From assembly GCA_024138025.1 (NCBI GenBank), contig JAMXBD010000170.1:310001-374000 (forward strand): a stretch of DNA of 64,000 nucleotides, written 5' to 3'. Of this stretch, positions 62,661 through 64,000 are shown one piece after another. A model generated the notes under the pieces. That model ran no database searches and was not told the origin of the DNA. It saw nothing but the letters and a program-made list of their open reading frames with translations. The number at the start of each line of letters is the position of its first letter. The stretch's first letter is position 1. This DNA is from Combretum micranthum (Eukaryota > Streptophyta > Magnoliopsida > Myrtales > Combretaceae). Made by a program: the position numbers and the translations under genes.

Positions 62661-64000
62661 GGAGGAGAATGATTTTGTATGTTGATGTGTTGGATCATTA
62701 AGCTTTAAATTTATAATCTCATTAATCCTAGACCTACACAAAGTAGTGTACCTATCGTATAATATAGAAATTAACTCGGATATTGTCCTAAGGATCTATG
62801 TGCAACTATTAATAATAACCCATTAACTATTATCGAGCTGAATCAAATGTAAGATATATGCTAAATTTCCTACTAATTCTAACTAGAAGCAAGTCCAAAA
62901 GCCTTAGATGAAAGATATGCACAAATTTCTCAAGATAAATTAATTCACAAACAATGCCCTTAGCTTTGATCAACCCTAGCCGCCTTCATCTTTAAAGGTG
63001 GATTCAATTGAACGAAACTTGATCTTGAATTATCGGGTTTCTCAATTAGATTAATTACCCTCTTCAAGTCAATTAACCCCTAACCCTAATTGCAAAAGTG
63101 GGAATTTCTTTCTTCGCTATTATCAAATTAGAATAGCATGAAGATTATGAACCCTAATTGATAGAAAGTTGGAAAAATTCTATTTCTAAGTGGATTACAC
63201 AACTTCTTTGCCCATGAGAGATCAAACCCATTAATTGAAATCTTCTTTCAAATTAACAAGAATCAAGTTTATAATAACTTAGGCCTAAAATCATCACAAA
63301 CAACAATATAAATCATGAAGCAAACTCAAAATCAAACTTCATTCAATTAATAAACAAGTCAATACATGAAGGCTAGTGTTTTTCAAAACCTAGAGCATAT
63401 ACAACTACTCTTCCATGAAGAGATTAACAACAACAATAAGTATAATGAAAGAAAAAGGAAAGATCATGATGATAAAACCCTTAGTAGTGATGTTTGTGAA
63501 TCTTCAAGTTGTAGCATGAATTTCTTCTTCAAAAAGCTCTCCAAAATGTGTTATAGGGTTCTTGGATGGAAATACAAGTAAATGAGTGATCCAATTACAA
63601 AACAGGGCACGAGTATATATATATCTTAGCATGTACTCAACCCCTACATGACCCGTGTACATCGAGGTAATGTACTCATTAAGTTAGCGCGTTTTTCCTT
63701 TTTTGGCAAATACACACGATCTATTATACACAACTGGTGTATAAGGGGTTGTGTACCCTAGAACCTTGAATTTTTCTTCAAATTCTCTCCTCTAAAAATA
63801 CACTAGTGGTGTAAAATCACTAGTGTATGGGCAGCAACTCGACAATGAGCTCCAAAGCTCTCAAAAATCTTGGCTTCTTTCATTAATAATCCTTTGAAAA
63901 GCCCAATTGTTCCATAATTATCCCTGAAACACAAAATTAGTTCAATAACAATCTTTTTCTTCAATAAATCAATTAAACAACATATGAAATATGTTCAATA
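62661..64000. other. Unclassified repeat-like DNA at the window edge
   Basis: No gene is convincing. On the - strand the sequence has long runs of low-complexity text with words such as caattagggtt and ttcttcatggaagagtag, in the style of the leader or LTR of a plant retrotransposon, but I found no terminal dinucleotides, primer site or polypurine tract. A 71-codon open frame on the + strand (63366-63581) shows a Asn/Lys/Arg-rich composition and no known family. The element, if it is one, continues beyond the window. Confidence 0.35.

Noticed and set aside
63366..63581. 71-codon open frame at the right edge
   Set aside because: Low-complexity composition and repeat-like context; no known family and no splice signals of note.

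Overview
This is a window of plant nuclear DNA, almost certainly from a eudicot. It is AT-rich, its genes are split by GT-AG introns, and it carries plant-type LTR retrotransposons (Ty1/copia and Ty3/gypsy) and MITE-like DNA transposons. No prokaryotic or viral replicon is visible. I cannot name the species.

Layout. The first 11.3 kb is ordinary genic DNA with two convergent nuclear genes for plastid proteins. A plastid omega-3 fatty-acid desaturase (FAD7/FAD8 type, + strand, 8 exons, 2849-6089) makes trienoic membrane lipids. A plastid phosphoribosylanthranilate isomerase (PAI/TrpF, - strand, 5 exons, 7862-11241) carries out the third step of tryptophan synthesis from anthranilate. Both reconstruct to uninterrupted proteins (450 and 276 residues).

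From 13.48 to 39.85 kb lies a four-level nest of transposons whose order can be read from target-site duplications. A hAT-like non-autonomous element (about 0.7 kb, 8-bp TSD) was hit by a Sirevirus-like copia element (about 11 kb, TSD gtttt). The 3' LTR of that copia was hit by a reverse-oriented LTR of a related family (TSD ggttg). That LTR was hit by a chromovirus-like gypsy element of 13.1 kb with 3.4-kb LTRs (TSD gttgg). All the retroelement coding regions are broken. Two more solo LTRs of the same general type follow at 40.3-42.1 kb and 44.9-46.7 kb, separated by very AT-rich spacer.

From 47 to 64 kb there are: a 137-bp-period duplication; a second hAT-like MITE (49.5-50.5 kb); an ankyrin-repeat/PGG-domain gene on the - strand (50956-53138) that appears broken by single-base deletions; a small hairpin MITE; and a decayed TNT1-94-type copia element (about 54.5-58.7 kb). 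That copia was split by an inverted 3' piece of a gypsy element related to the one in the nest, and it resumes near 62.6 kb. The last 1.3 kb is unclassified, repeat-like DNA.

The main points of interest are the fully resolved nest, an extra broken coding region in each large retroelement (after pol in the copia, before gag in the gypsy), a GC-rich island kept in the otherwise AT-rich gypsy LTRs, a templated filler duplication at a transposon junction, and a bias toward single-base deletions that may be biological decay or assembly error. I found no convincing new enzymatic or defence system.
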